Shown here: positions 32,627 through 41,156 of the stretch, in pieces
Position numbering within the stretch: the first letter of the stretch is position 1
Layout of the letters: each line of letters opens with the position of its first letter
Assembly: GCA_008015455.1 (NCBI GenBank)
Contig: SSFP01000030.1
Location: forward strand, 1-41,156
Length of the DNA: 41,156 nt
Origin: Polynucleobacter sp.
Lineage (GTDB): Bacteria > Pseudomonadota > Gammaproteobacteria > Burkholderiales > Burkholderiaceae
Direction of reading: 5' to 3'
Translations under genes and position numbers: made by a program
Notes under the pieces: generated by a model
The model's input: the letters and a program-made list of their open reading frames with translations, nothing else
The model's database searches: none
What the model was told of the DNA's origin: nothing

Positions 32627-32872
32627 ATGTTGCCAAGTCCAGAGCAAGTTCAGTCATATATCGAACAAGGTATTGCTTGTGATTTCATTGCCGTTGAGGG
32701 TGATGGACAACATTTTTTTGCAACCATTGTGAGCCCAGAATTTGAAGGCTTGCGGTTAGTACAACGTCATCAAAAAGTTTATGCGGCTTTAGGTGATCGC
32801 ATGAAAGCGGAAATCCATGCACTCTCCTTTAAAGCGCTAACACCAGCTGAATACGCTCAAAGTAAGAGTTAA
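32627..32872 (+). CDS. BolA/IbaG family protein
   Basis: VEGDGQHFFATIVSPEFEGLRLVQRHQKVYAALGDRMKAEIHALSFKALTPAEY. Confidence 0.92.
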   Translation: MLPSPEQVQSYIEQGIACDFIAVEGDGQHFFATIVSPEFEGLRLVQRHQKVYAALGDRMKAEIHALSFKALTPAEYAQSKS

Positions 32873-32957
32873 GGGTTTGATTGCTTTAAAGTGTTATTAA
32901 ATTCAAACGAATTACTTGTAAATTGGTCGACATCAAAGAAAGTTTTAGAGAGCTATA

Positions 32958-34241
32958 GTGGATAAGTTATCGATTCAGGGTGGGCGCGCATTAAAGGGTG
33001 AAGTCACCATTACAGGGGCTAAGAATGCAGCCCTACCAATCCTGTGCGCGGCTCTTTTGAGCCCAGAGCCGATTACTTTGCGTAACTTGCCTGATCTGCA
33101 AGATGTTCGAACAATTCTAAAAATCTTAGCCCAAATGGGTCTGAAAGTCAGCTTCCCCAACCCTGATGATCGTTCTGTGGTCATTTTGGATGGGTCGGAT
33201 ATTCACACGCCAGAAGCCTCCTATGATTTAGTCAAAACCATGCGGGCCTCCATTTTGGTATTGGGACCACTTTTGGCACGTTTTGGTCATGCCAAAGTAT
33301 CTTTACCAGGCGGTTGTGCGATTGGTGCGCGTCCGGTAGATCAGCATATCAAGGGCTTAAAAGCGATGGGTGCTGATATTCATATTGAGCATGGTTACAT
33401 TGAAGCTAAATTTGGTAAAAATCCAAAAGCTCTGACAGGTGCCAAAATTTTGACTGACATGATCACGGTCACTGGCACCGAGAACTTATTGATGGCTGCT
33501 GTTTTAGCTGAGGGCGAGACTGTTTTAGAAAATGCTGCTCGCGAACCTGAGGTGACTGACCTTGCGGAACTTTTGATTAAGATGGGTGCAAAGATTCAGG
33601 GTCTTGGTACCGATCGCCTCATTATTCAAGGTGTTAAATCCTTGCATGGCGCAGAACACAGCATCATTCCTGATCGGATTGAGACAGGTACATTTATGTG
33701 CGCGGCTGGCGCCATGGGTGAGATCGGTGCTGACCTACTGATTAAGAATGCCCGTCCTGACACTTTAGATGTCGTGATTGATAAGTTGCGTGAAGCGGGT
33801 CTTCAGATTGAACTTGGTAAAGATTGGATACACGTGAAAATGAACCAGCGTCCTAAAGCGGTGAGCTTTAAGACTTCTGAGTACCCAGCATTTCCAACTG
33901 ATATGCAAGCGCAGTTCATGGCAATGAATGCGGTTGCAGAAGGTAGTTCAAGAGTCACCGAAACAATTTTCGAAAATCGTTTCATGCACGTTCAAGAATT
34001 GAATCGACTGGGCGCCAATATTGTGATTGAGGGTAATACGGCGACTACCGAGGGAGTAAAGAGCTTGTCTGGCGCGGTGGTGATGGCAACTGATCTAAGA
34101 GCTTCAGCAAGCTTAGTGATTGCCGGCTTAGCTGCCCAAGGTGAGACTATTGTGGATCGTATCTATCATTTAGATCGCGGGTATGATCGTATGGAAAGAA
34201 AATTAGCGGCAGTAGGCGCACAAATCGTCCGCGTGAAATAA
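32958..34241 (+). CDS. murA: UDP-N-acetylglucosamine 1-carboxyvinyltransferase
   Basis: [63 protein letters not shown] start. Confidence 0.97.
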   Translation: MDKLSIQGGRALKGEVTITGAKNAALPILCAALLSPEPITLRNLPDLQDVRTILKILAQMGLKVSFPNPDDRSVVILDGSDIHTPEASYDLVKTMRASILVLGPLLARFGHAKVSLPGGCAIGARPVDQHIKGLKAMGADIHIEHGYIEAKFGKNPKALTGAKILTDMITVTGTENLLMAAVLAEGETVLENAAREPEVTDLAELLIKMGAKIQGLGTDRLIIQGVKSLHGAEHSIIPDRIETGTFMCAAGAMGEIGADLLIKNARPDTLDVVIDKLREAGLQIELGKDWIHVKMNQRPKAVSFKTSEYPAFPTDMQAQFMAMNAVAEGSSRVTETIFENRFMHVQELNRLGANIVIEGNTATTEGVKSLSGAVVMATDLRASASLVIAGLAAQGETIVDRIYHLDRGYDRMERKLAAVGAQIVRVK

Positions 34242-34248
34242 TAGAGCT

Positions 34249-34887
34249 ATGTCTAATATGATTACCTTAGCCCTCTCTAAAGGGCGTATCTTTGATGAAA
34301 CCTTGCCGATGTTGGCTAAGGCTGGCATCACTGTGTCAGAGGACCCTGAGTCTTCTCGCAAATTAATTCTGCCCACCTCTAGCCCTAACCTACGTGTCAT
34401 TATTGTTAGAGCTTCTGATGTGCCAACTTATGTTCAGTATGGCGCCGCTGATTTGGGCGTTGCTGGATACGACGTTTTAGCTGAGCACGGCATGGATGGT
34501 TTATATGCACCAATTGATTTGGGTATCGCTAAGTGCCGTTTATCGGTAGCTGTACGTGAAGGTTTTGATTACGCTAGCGCGGTGCGTCAAGGCGCACGCT
34601 TAAGAGTCGTGACTAAGTACGTACAACAAGCTCGTGAACACTTTGCTAACAAAGGTGTGCACGTTGACCTTATCAAGTTATATGGCTCGATGGAGTTGGG
34701 TCCATTGGTAGGCTTGGCAGATGCGATTGTTGACTTGGTTTCTACAGGCAACACGCTAAAAGCAAATCACCTCAAAGAAGTAGAAGTCATTGGACAAATT
34801 AGTTCTCGTTTGGTGTTCAATCAAGCGGCATACAAGCGCCGTCGTGATGATCTTCAACCATTGCTTGATGCCTTCGCTAAGGTGTAA
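34249..34887 (+). CDS. hisG: ATP phosphoribosyltransferase (short form)
   Basis: [21 protein letters not shown]...[14 protein letters not shown]...[14 protein letters not shown]. Confidence 0.96.
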   Translation: MSNMITLALSKGRIFDETLPMLAKAGITVSEDPESSRKLILPTSSPNLRVIIVRASDVPTYVQYGAADLGVAGYDVLAEHGMDGLYAPIDLGIAKCRLSVAVREGFDYASAVRQGARLRVVTKYVQQAREHFANKGVHVDLIKLYGSMELGPLVGLADAIVDLVSTGNTLKANHLKEVEVIGQISSRLVFNQAAYKRRRDDLQPLLDAFAKV

Positions 34888-34890
34888 TCA

Positions 34891-36225
34891 ATGAGCACGC
34901 CATTCAAAGCCGTTCGTCAACTCAACAGCCAAGATGCTAATTTTGCAAAAGAGCTGAAAGCTCTTTTGGCATTTTCTGCTGAAGATGATGCAGCGATTGA
35001 TTCGGCGGCGGCTAAGATCTTGGCAGATGTACGCGCCCGTGGTGATCAAGCGGTACTAGAGTACACACAACAGTTTGATCGCTTGAATAAAGATCAAGCC
35101 CCTTCAGTCAAAGCATTAGAAATTTCAAAAGCAGATTTATTGTCAGCTTTAAATGCTTTGCCAAAAGAACAAAAAGAGGCTCTTGAAGCAGCGGCTGCTC
35201 GAGTAAAAAGTTATCACGAGCGTCAAAAGGCAGAATCTGGATGCCATAGCTGGGACTATGCCGATGAGGATGGTACGCGTTTAGGTCAAAAAGTAACACC
35301 TTTAGATCGTGCTGGTTTGTATGTGCCTGGCGGTAAAGCAGCTTATCCATCTTCTGTTTTGATGAATGCTATTCCGGCTAAAGTGGCGGGCGTTGGCGAG
35401 GTCATCATGGTGGTGCCAACACCCGATGGTGTTCGTAACCCATTAGTTTTAGCAGCCGCAGCAGTCGCTGGGGTTGATCGTGCCTTCACTATTGGTGGTG
35501 CTCAAGCAGTCGGCGCACTTGCCTATGGTACAGAAACAATCCCTGCTGTTGATAAGATTGTGGGTCCAGGTAATGCCTATGTAGCCGCAGCCAAACGCAG
35601 AGTGTTTGGCACGGTCGGCATCGATATGATTGCCGGACCTTCTGAAATTTTAGTTTTATGTGATGGCAAGACCAATCCAGATTGGGTTGCTATGGATCTG
35701 TTCTCTCAAGCAGAGCATGATGAGCTAGCGCAATCTATTTTGTTATGTCCTGATCAATCATTTATCGATCAAGTTCAAGCAAGTATTCAAAAGTTTTTGC
35801 CAGAAATGCCAAGACAAGCAGTGATTCGTCAATCATTGCAAGATCGTGGCGCGATGATTTTGGTCAAAGATATGCAAGAGGCTTGTGAGATTGCTAATTC
35901 AATTGCTGCTGAGCATTTAGAAATCTCAGCAGAAAATCCACGCCAGTGGGCAGAATTAATTCGTCATGCAGGCGCTATCTTTATGGGACCTTATACCAGT
36001 GAGTCTCTAGGGGATTACTGCGCAGGTCCTAATCACGTATTACCCACGATGAGAACAGCACGTTTCTCATCAGCATTGGGTGTTTATGATTTCATCAAAC
36101 GCTCTAGCATGATTGAGGTGAGCGGCGCAGGTGCCCAGCATCTTGGGCAGATCGCTAGTACGCTCGCCCATGGTGAAGGTCTTCAAGCTCATGCACGAGC
36201 CGCTGAGTTAAGACTGAAAAGTTAA
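34891..36225 (+). CDS. hisD: Histidinol dehydrogenase
   Basis: [63 protein letters not shown]. Confidence 0.97.
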   Translation: MSTPFKAVRQLNSQDANFAKELKALLAFSAEDDAAIDSAAAKILADVRARGDQAVLEYTQQFDRLNKDQAPSVKALEISKADLLSALNALPKEQKEALEAAAARVKSYHERQKAESGCHSWDYADEDGTRLGQKVTPLDRAGLYVPGGKAAYPSSVLMNAIPAKVAGVGEVIMVVPTPDGVRNPLVLAAAAVAGVDRAFTIGGAQAVGALAYGTETIPAVDKIVGPGNAYVAAAKRRVFGTVGIDMIAGPSEILVLCDGKTNPDWVAMDLFSQAEHDELAQSILLCPDQSFIDQVQASIQKFLPEMPRQAVIRQSLQDRGAMILVKDMQEACEIANSIAAEHLEISAENPRQWAELIRHAGAIFMGPYTSESLGDYCAGPNHVLPTMRTARFSSALGVYDFIKRSSMIEVSGAGAQHLGQIASTLAHGEGLQAHARAAELRLKS

Positions 36226-36264
36226 AAATCAAAAAATACCAACAATAAAGTTTCATACATCACC

Positions 36265-36298
36265 TAATGGCACACAAACTGTGTGCCATTACTTTTGT
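36265..36298 (+). terminator. Candidate terminator after hisD
   Basis: TAATGGCACAC-AAACT-GTGTGCCATTA (11-bp perfect stem) followed by CTTTTGTT. Confidence 0.8.
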
Positions 36299-36354
36299 TG
36301 ATTTGATTAACTACTTATAAAAACTATAAAATTCTGTTTTAAGTGGAGATCACA

Positions 36355-36741
36355 ATGAGCAATACCGCATGGAGCACTCTTCAGTACGCTAAATCTTTAC
36401 AAGCAGTTGGGTTTAATGCTGCTCAGGCAGAAGCAATAGCTGAGGGTTCTGGCATTCAACATCACGCAATGCAAGACTTTGCAACGAAAAAAGAGTTGTA
36501 TGAAGTTAGAGAGCAACTCAATCAAAAGATTGATGAAGCTTTTAACTATTTAGAGTGCAGGTTATCGGATTTAGATAAAAAAATTAATGACTTGGACAGT
36601 AAGTTATTCCATCTAGAAGAGAAGATTCATTGTATGACTGATGTATTAACAAGCCGACTATTTATTCGTCTGGGCTGTTTGATAGTGGCTTATATCTCAA
36701 TTTGTATTGGCTTTATTGCGTTAGTGGCGAAGGTGGCTTGA
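36355..36741 (+). CDS. Small coiled-coil protein with C-terminal TM (DUF1640/CCDC90-like)
   Basis: MSNTAWSTLQYAKSLQAVGFNAAQAEAIAEG...FATKKELYEVREQLNQK...LDKKINDLDSKLFHLEEK then hydrophobic C-terminus. ATG at 36355 follows GTGGAG; the track start 36343 is that GTG. Confidence 0.7.
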   Translation: MSNTAWSTLQYAKSLQAVGFNAAQAEAIAEGSGIQHHAMQDFATKKELYEVREQLNQKIDEAFNYLECRLSDLDKKINDLDSKLFHLEEKIHCMTDVLTSRLFIRLGCLIVAYISICIGFIALVAKVA

Positions 36742-36745
36742 GAAG

Positions 36746-36982
36746 ATGAATACTTTGGAGATTTTTTCATATTTAAAGAAAGCTGGGATTTCAGAATCTC
36801 ATTCAGAGGCAATTACTTATGTTCTCAAAGAATCAAATTTTTATTGTGATTTTGCAACAAAAACAGATTTAAAAGATCTCAGATATGAAATGAAATGCTT
36901 AGAGCACCGATTGACTAATAAAGTTGGCGCCATAGTAGTGGGTACCGCCAGTGTGGTGATACTTCTAGATAAGTACCTATGA
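36746..36982 (+). CDS. Second, shorter DUF1640/CCDC90-like coiled-coil/TM protein
   Basis: MNTLEIFSYLKKAGISESHSEAITYVLKES...DFATKTDLKDLRYEMKCLEHRLTNKVGAIVVGTASVVILLDKYL; shares the FATKxxL block and layout with the upstream gene. Confidence 0.6.
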   Translation: MNTLEIFSYLKKAGISESHSEAITYVLKESNFYCDFATKTDLKDLRYEMKCLEHRLTNKVGAIVVGTASVVILLDKYL

Positions 36983-37015
36983 CATTTCTAAAGCCAGCAT
37001 ACTTATCTTGAGTAT

Positions 37016-38071
37016 TTAGACTATCGCTTTAAGCTCTTTAATAAGTGCAGCGCATTGTTCATCAGTTCCAATTGTGATGCGTAGATGCTGATCAATGCGT
37101 GGCAACTTAAAGTGGCGCACGATGATATGTTTTTCGCGCAATGCCGCGGCAATCGCTGCGGCATCTTTCTTTGGATGTTTTGTAAAAACAAAATTAGCTT
37201 TTGATTCGATAGTTAAAAAACCTAATTGCTCAAGATCTTTGACGAGTTGTGATCTTGTTGTGATGACCTTTTGGCTGATATTGTGAAGATAGTCTTGATC
37301 TTCAATAGCAGCTACTGCACCAGCAAGTGCTAATTTATCAATGGGGTAAGAGTTAAAACTATTCTTGACGCGCTCAAGCGCTTCAATCAGGTCTGGGTGA
37401 CCTACTGCGTAACCCACACGAAGGCCTGCTAAGGCATACGATTTAGAAAGGGTATGCGTGACTAATAGGTTGGGGTATTGATTCACTAGTGACACAGCTG
37501 ATTCAGTTCCAAAATCAACATATGCTTCATCAATCACAACAACACTCTCAGTGTTGCTATCTAAGAGCTTTTTAATCTCAGTCAGATCTAATGCGCGACC
37601 TGTTGGGGCATTAGGGTTAGGGAAAATGACGCCTCCGTTTTTACGCCCATAGTCCTGAACGTTGATCGAGAAATCGTCTCGAAGGGGAATGGTTTCAAAA
37701 GCAATGTCGTATAGATTGCAATAGACCGGATAAAAGCTATAAGTGATATCTGGAAATAGAACTGGCGCTTCATGCTTCAGCAAGCCTAAAAAAGCATGGG
37801 CTAGTACCTCATCTGAGCCGTTTCCGACAAATACTTGCCGAGCTTCTAGTCCATGAACCTTGGCAATCGCTTGTTTCAGGCTATCAGAGTTTGGGTCTGG
37901 GTAAAGGCGCAATTGCTCATTATTGGCTTGGGTAATGGCAGCTAGGGCTTGAGGGGAGGGGGCGTAAGGGCTCTCATTGGTATTGAGTTTGATGAGTTGG
38001 CTAAGTTTTGGCTGTTCCCCGGGTACGTAGGGGGTTAATTCCTTGACTGTCTTGCTCCAAAAACGGCTCAT
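37016..38071 (-). CDS. hisC: Histidinol-phosphate aminotransferase
   Basis: [65 protein letters not shown]. Confidence 0.95.
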   Translation of the reverse strand: MSRFWSKTVKELTPYVPGEQPKLSQLIKLNTNESPYAPSPQALAAITQANNEQLRLYPDPNSDSLKQAIAKVHGLEARQVFVGNGSDEVLAHAFLGLLKHEAPVLFPDITYSFYPVYCNLYDIAFETIPLRDDFSINVQDYGRKNGGVIFPNPNAPTGRALDLTEIKKLLDSNTESVVVIDEAYVDFGTESAVSLVNQYPNLLVTHTLSKSYALAGLRVGYAVGHPDLIEALERVKNSFNSYPIDKLALAGAVAAIEDQDYLHNISQKVITTRSQLVKDLEQLGFLTIESKANFVFTKHPKKDAAAIAAALREKHIIVRHFKLPRIDQHLRITIGTDEQCAALIKELKAIV

Positions 38072-38179
38072 CTTGATCTCTTACCTTGTTTTCTGAATAT
38101 TTTCGATTGTTTTTTGCTAATTTCTTTAAAAATCAGTGTCCTTAGAAGGGTACCACGGGGTGGAATTTCATGAGGACGG

Positions 38180-38188
38180 TGATATTAT
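38180..38188 (+). promoter_or_regulatory. Candidate extended -10 (TGA-TATTAT) placed for a leaderless hisB transcript
   Basis: TGA TATTAT GACGGC ATG; no SD-like sequence at normal spacing. Confidence 0.45.
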
Positions 38189-38194
38189 GACGGC

Positions 38195-38782
38195 ATGCGC
38201 CAAGTAGATGTCACAAGAAATACTTCAGAGACCCAAATTCAGATTGCCCTCAATTTAGATGGCACGGGTAAAGCTCAACTTCAATCTGGGGTGCCTTTCC
38301 TAGATCACATGCTCGATCAAATTGCCCGACATGGCATGATTGATCTCGCTGTGACGGCTAAAGGTGATACGCACATTGATGATCACCACACCGTTGAGGA
38401 TGTGGGCATCACTTTAGGTCAAGCGATTGCTAAAGCTGTGGGTGATAAAAAAGGAATCACACGTTATGGACACGCTTATGTGCCATTAGACGAGACTTTG
38501 TCACGTGTTGTGATCGATTTTTCTGGTCGTCCAGGTTTGGAGTTCCATGTGCCATTCACGCGTGCGCGTGTAGGCGATTTTGATGTGGATCTCACCATTG
38601 AATTTTTCCGCGGATTTGTTAATCACGCGGGTGTAACTTTGCACATTGATAATTTGCGTGGCATTAATGCTCACCACCAAATTGAAACGGTGTTTAAAGC
38701 TTTTGGACGTGCACTGCGTATGGCATTAGAGCTAGACCCTCGTGCAAGTGGTGTTGTGCCATCGACTAAAGGTAGCTTGTAA
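38195..38782 (+). CDS. hisB: Imidazoleglycerol-phosphate dehydratase
   Basis: [25 protein letters not shown]...[10 protein letters not shown]...[11 protein letters not shown]. Confidence 0.97.
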   Translation: MRQVDVTRNTSETQIQIALNLDGTGKAQLQSGVPFLDHMLDQIARHGMIDLAVTAKGDTHIDDHHTVEDVGITLGQAIAKAVGDKKGITRYGHAYVPLDETLSRVVIDFSGRPGLEFHVPFTRARVGDFDVDLTIEFFRGFVNHAGVTLHIDNLRGINAHHQIETVFKAFGRALRMALELDPRASGVVPSTKGSL

Positions 38783-38822
38783 GCAGCCATCCTTCACTCA
38801 TCTTTTGCATTAGGTTCATACC

Positions 38823-39500
38823 TTGTCTAACAACTCACCGAGCATTGCTATTGTTGATTACGGAATGGGTAATCTGCGCTCAGTGGCGCAAGCTCTGATG
38901 CATGCTGCCCCTGAAGCAACGGTGACGATTGCTTCTCAATCAGAGCAAATAAAAGCAGCCGATCGTGTGGTTTTGCCAGGGCAAGGTGCCATGCCAGACT
39001 GTATGTCTCACTTAAAAGACTCGGGTTTATTGGACGCCGTTCTGGATGCTGTTAAAAACAAACCCATGTTGGGAGTTTGTGTGGGTGAGCAGATGCTATT
39101 TGATAGCAGTGCTGAGATACGTTTTGATGCCCCTACTGGAACAGACGCTACCCCAGGCTTGGGTTTATTGCCGGGTAAGGTGATACGGTTTGACTTGGCT
39201 GGTAAATCTCAGGCGGATGGCTCGCACTTCAAAGTGCCGCATATGGGTTGGAATCAAGTGCAACAAGTTCAAGCACATCCTGTTTGGGACGGTATTCCTG
39301 ACAATAGTAGTTTTTATTTTGTGCATAGCTACTATGCACAACCTGATAATTCTTTGCATACTGTAGGTGCAACTGACTATGGCACTTTATTTACCTGTGC
39401 TGTTGCAAAGGATAATATTTTTGCAACACAGTTTCATCCAGAAAAGAGTGCACATTTAGGTTTGCGTTTGTATCAAAACTTTACTCGTTGGCAACCTTGA
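38823..39500 (+). CDS. hisH: Imidazole glycerol phosphate synthase subunit HisH
   Basis: [48 protein letters not shown] start with AGG upstream. Confidence 0.95.
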   Translation: MSNNSPSIAIVDYGMGNLRSVAQALMHAAPEATVTIASQSEQIKAADRVVLPGQGAMPDCMSHLKDSGLLDAVLDAVKNKPMLGVCVGEQMLFDSSAEIRFDAPTGTDATPGLGLLPGKVIRFDLAGKSQADGSHFKVPHMGWNQVQQVQAHPVWDGIPDNSSFYFVHSYYAQPDNSLHTVGATDYGTLFTCAVAKDNIFATQFHPEKSAHLGLRLYQNFTRWQP

Positions 39501-39570
39501 TTAACTATTAGTCATCAGTTATTAGACATTACTCATTAATTTTTAATTTATTACTTATTGAATATTCATC

Positions 39571-40311
39571 ATGTTGTTAATTCCAGCAATTGATCTTAAG
39601 CAAGGACACTGTGTTCGTTTAGAGCAAGGCGATATGGATAAGGTAACGACCTTCTCCGAAGATCCTGGTGCCATGGCTAAGCATTGGGTTGAGCAAGGTG
39701 CTCGCCGTTTGCACTTGGTTGACCTGGATGGAGCATTTGCAGGTAAACCTAAGAATGAGTCAGCAATTAAATCGATTCTTAAAGCTGTGGGTGATGACAT
39801 CCCTGTTCAGTTGGGTGGTGGCATACGTGATTTAGAAACCATTGAACGCTTATTGGATGACGGTATTAGCTACGTCATTATTGGTACTGCTGCTGTAAAA
39901 AACCCTGGTTTTTTACAAGATGCATGCGTTGCATTTGGTGGACACATCATCGTTGGTTTGGATGCCAAGGATGGCAAAGTGGCAACTGATGGCTGGAGCA
40001 AATTGACTGGTCACGAAGTGACCGATCTTGCCAAGAAGTATGAAGATTACGGTGTTGAAGCGATCATCTACACAGATATTGGTCGTGATGGCATGTTGCA
40101 AGGTATCAATATGGATGCCACTGTGAAATTAGCTCAATCTGTGAATATTCCGATTATTGCCAGTGGTGGCCTAACCAATATGAAAGACATTGATGCTTTG
40201 TGTGCCGCTGAGTCTGAAGGCGTCATGGGTGTAATTGCAGGACGTGCAATTTACACGGGCGACCTCAAGTTAGCTGAAGCACAAAAGTACGCAGATCAAT
40301 ACAAGAAATAA
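39571..40311 (+). CDS. hisA: Phosphoribosylformimino-5-aminoimidazole carboxamide ribotide isomerase
   Basis: [22 protein letters not shown]...IQLGGGIR-like ([10 protein letters not shown]). Confidence 0.97.
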   Translation: MLLIPAIDLKQGHCVRLEQGDMDKVTTFSEDPGAMAKHWVEQGARRLHLVDLDGAFAGKPKNESAIKSILKAVGDDIPVQLGGGIRDLETIERLLDDGISYVIIGTAAVKNPGFLQDACVAFGGHIIVGLDAKDGKVATDGWSKLTGHEVTDLAKKYEDYGVEAIIYTDIGRDGMLQGINMDATVKLAQSVNIPIIASGGLTNMKDIDALCAAESEGVMGVIAGRAIYTGDLKLAEAQKYADQYKK

Positions 40312-40337
40312 AAATAGAAGAATAAAAACAGAACCTC

Positions 40338-41096
40338 ATGCTCTCCAAAAGAATCATTCCTTGCTTAGATGTCACTGCCGGTCGTGTGGTGAAGGGTGTG
40401 AACTTTGTTGAGTTAAGAGATGCTGGTGATCCTGTAGAAATTGCTAAGCGCTATGACGAGCAGGGCGCAGATGAGATTACTTTCTTAGATATCACTGCCA
40501 CATCCGATGGGCGTGATTTGATTTTGCACATTATTGAAGATGTGGCATCACAAGTATTTATTCCCTTGACTGTGGGCGGCGGCGTTAGAGAGGTGTCAGA
40601 TGTGCGTCGCTTATTAAATGCGGGCGCCGATAAAGTGGGCATGAACTCTGCAGCAGTTGCCAATCCGGATTTAGTTTCGGATGCGGCGGCTAAGTATGGT
40701 TCGCAATGTATTGTGGTGGCGATTGATGCCAAACAAACAGCTCCAGGTTTATGGGAAGTTTTTACCCATGGTGGACGAAAAAATACAGGTATTAATGCAG
40801 TCAATTGGGCTATTGAAGTAGCCAAGCGTGGTGCAGGAGAAATTCTTCTCACGAGCATGGATCGAGACGGTACTAAAAACGGATTTGATTTGGAATTAAC
40901 CAGAACGGTGAGTGATGCAGTCCCTGTGCCTGTCATTGCTTCTGGCGGAGTGGGTAATTTGCAACATTTAGCAGACGGTATTACCAAAGGTCATGCTGAT
41001 GCAGTCTTGGCTGCGAGTATTTTCCATTTTGGCGAGCATACCGTGGGAGAAGCTAAGCAACTCATGGCGCAACAGGGTATCCCTGTTCGTTTATAA
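40338..41096 (+). CDS. hisF: Imidazole glycerol phosphate synthase subunit HisF
   Basis: [54 protein letters not shown]. Confidence 0.98.
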   Translation: MLSKRIIPCLDVTAGRVVKGVNFVELRDAGDPVEIAKRYDEQGADEITFLDITATSDGRDLILHIIEDVASQVFIPLTVGGGVREVSDVRRLLNAGADKVGMNSAAVANPDLVSDAAAKYGSQCIVVAIDAKQTAPGLWEVFTHGGRKNTGINAVNWAIEVAKRGAGEILLTSMDRDGTKNGFDLELTRTVSDAVPVPVIASGGVGNLQHLADGITKGHADAVLAASIFHFGEHTVGEAKQLMAQQGIPVRL

Positions 41097-41136
41097 AATT
41101 AGAGCCATTAATAAAGATTCATATATAAAGATCAAT

Positions 41137-41156
41137 ATGACTTCATCAAATAAAGA
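41137..41156 (+). CDS. Start of next ORF, probably hisI (partial)
   Basis: ATG ACT TCA TCA AAT AAA GA.. at the window edge; identity inferred only from position after hisF. Confidence 0.4.

Noticed and set aside
27159-32872. mla operon plus ABC-2 pair and bolA-like gene as a new transport system
   Set aside because: The mlaFEDACB genes and their neighbours before murA are a familiar betaproteobacterial order; nothing novel in content.
40451-40987. 178-aa minus-strand ORF opposite hisF
   Set aside because: Fully antisense to an unambiguous hisF; low-complexity Ser/Thr/Pro-rich translation typical of shadow ORFs.

Overview
The window is a gene-dense stretch of a betaproteobacterial chromosome. 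Gene order and protein sequences suggest a Polynucleobacter-like Burkholderiales; this is an inference, as no search was run. From left to right it holds: the end of the spc/alpha ribosomal operon (infA 3' end, rpmJ, rpsM, rpsK, rpsD, rpoA, rplQ); cutA-dsbD; hemB and engB on the minus strand; cytochrome c4 with resB-ccsA; lysA-lptM (minus) and cyaY; a class A PBP (minus) divergent from a reduced pilP-like/pilQ-like locus; aroK-aroB-dgt; a REP-associated tyrosine transposase (RAYT); gltB-gltD; mlaFEDACB; an ABC-2 exporter pair; a bolA-like gene; murA; and a his cluster (hisG, hisD, hisC, hisB, hisH, hisA, hisF, start of hisI). Most of this is ordinary core genome, and I found no clearly new multi-gene system. 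The places most worth a second look are: (1) the RAYT with its downstream hairpin, which abuts the predicted gltB promoter; (2) the his cluster, broken by an inverted hisC and two small coiled-coil/TM paralogs; (3) a PBP-pilQ interval with no pilM/N/O and a short secretin; (4) a perfect 12-bp inverted repeat that places the mlaF Shine-Dalgarno in its loop and the GTG start in its stem; (5) candidate leaderless starts for the PBP gene and hisB; (6) a perfect 12-bp/4-nt hairpin inside the ABC permease gene. The ORF track missed rpmJ and lptM, and several of its start codons look too far upstream.
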